From Blastobasis lacticolella (taxonomy: Eukaryota > Arthropoda > Insecta > Lepidoptera > Blastobasidae): a stretch of DNA of 64,000 bases. This document shows, one piece after another, positions 63,795-64,000 of the stretch. Each line of letters begins with the position of its first letter. Position 1 is the first letter of the stretch. The stretch is taken from positions 4,898,001 through 4,962,000 of the forward strand of contig LR990067.1 of the NCBI GenBank assembly GCA_905147135.1. The letters run 5' to 3'. Below the pieces are notes generated by a model that was not told the origin of the DNA, ran no database searches, and worked only from the letters and a program-made list of their open reading frames with translations. The position numbers and the translations under genes are program-made.

Positions 63795-64000
63795 CTGAAA
63801 AAGAATTACAATTAAATTAATGAAATGCATTTAAGCAGGTCTGTTTAGTAACACAAATGGTCATATTTGTTGGCCTTCATTCTCTACCTGTATAGTAAAA
63901 CGGTAAACAAAGTGTGTTTGTACATTGAATATATTTGCAAAAGAAAGTAATTTAGAGCAATAAAGAAATAGTAATAGAACAAGAATTTTTAAAAAGTTTA
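63795..64000 (-). other. wit intron, window edge
   Basis: AT-rich; no further exon is seen on either strand. Confidence 0.4.

Noticed and set aside
1..64000. CRISPR arrays, bacterial operons or insertion sequences
   Set aside because: The tandem arrays lack spacer/repeat alternation, and genes are intron-bearing and insect-type. Nothing prokaryotic is seen.

Overview
The window looks like nuclear DNA of a butterfly or moth (Lepidoptera). It is AT-rich, short GC-rich exons sit in repeat-filled introns, tRNA-derived SINEs, non-LTR retrotransposon tails and MITEs are everywhere, and the genes are insect types (an epsilon-class glutathione S-transferase cluster and a Wit-type BMP receptor). The species cannot be named from sequence alone.

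Layout. (1) 2.5-5.0 kb, plus strand: the last three coding exons of an acyl-CoA-binding-domain protein 5-like gene, ending in a coiled coil and a C-terminal membrane anchor. Earlier exons lie upstream of the window. (2) 5-17 kb: no confident gene; tandem repeats, MITEs, SINEs and AT-rich DNA. (3) 17,050-63,794, minus strand: eleven exons of a type II BMP/TGF-beta receptor recognised as wishful thinking (wit). They cover the distal ectodomain, membrane segment, kinase domain and a tail of about 590 residues. The signal peptide and first ectodomain exons lie beyond 64 kb. The spliced reading frame (1,032 residues here) closes without a gap if the last intron uses a GC-AG splice site. The two genes converge tail to tail.

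(4) The wit intron between 23,520 and 56,265 (32.7 kb) splits the kinase domain just before the HRD exon and holds a nested family of epsilon GSTs. Five are intact and intronless: two on the wit strand (26.1 and 30.4 kb) and three on the opposite strand (38.1, 42.4 and 46.3 kb). With them are one truncated copy (34.5 kb), one leader-only remnant (34.9 kb) and one internal scrap (49.4 kb). The intact copies share a TCAGT initiator, and four of the five also have a GATAA motif about 30 bp upstream of it, so the promoter was copied with the gene. The same intron holds a decayed RTE-like retrotransposon, a solo LTR inside a SINE, a tandem trimer of a MITE and an intact orphan retrotransposon ORF1-like gene ending in a perfect 26-bp hairpin.

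The most unusual pattern is that about half of the exons of both host genes have a degraded partial copy, often including the splice junction, within a few hundred bases to about 1.2 kb. In one case a 55-bp minisatellite of roughly 20 copies grew out of an exon/intron boundary. All statements come from reading the sequence by eye; family assignments rest on recognised motifs, and no database search was run.
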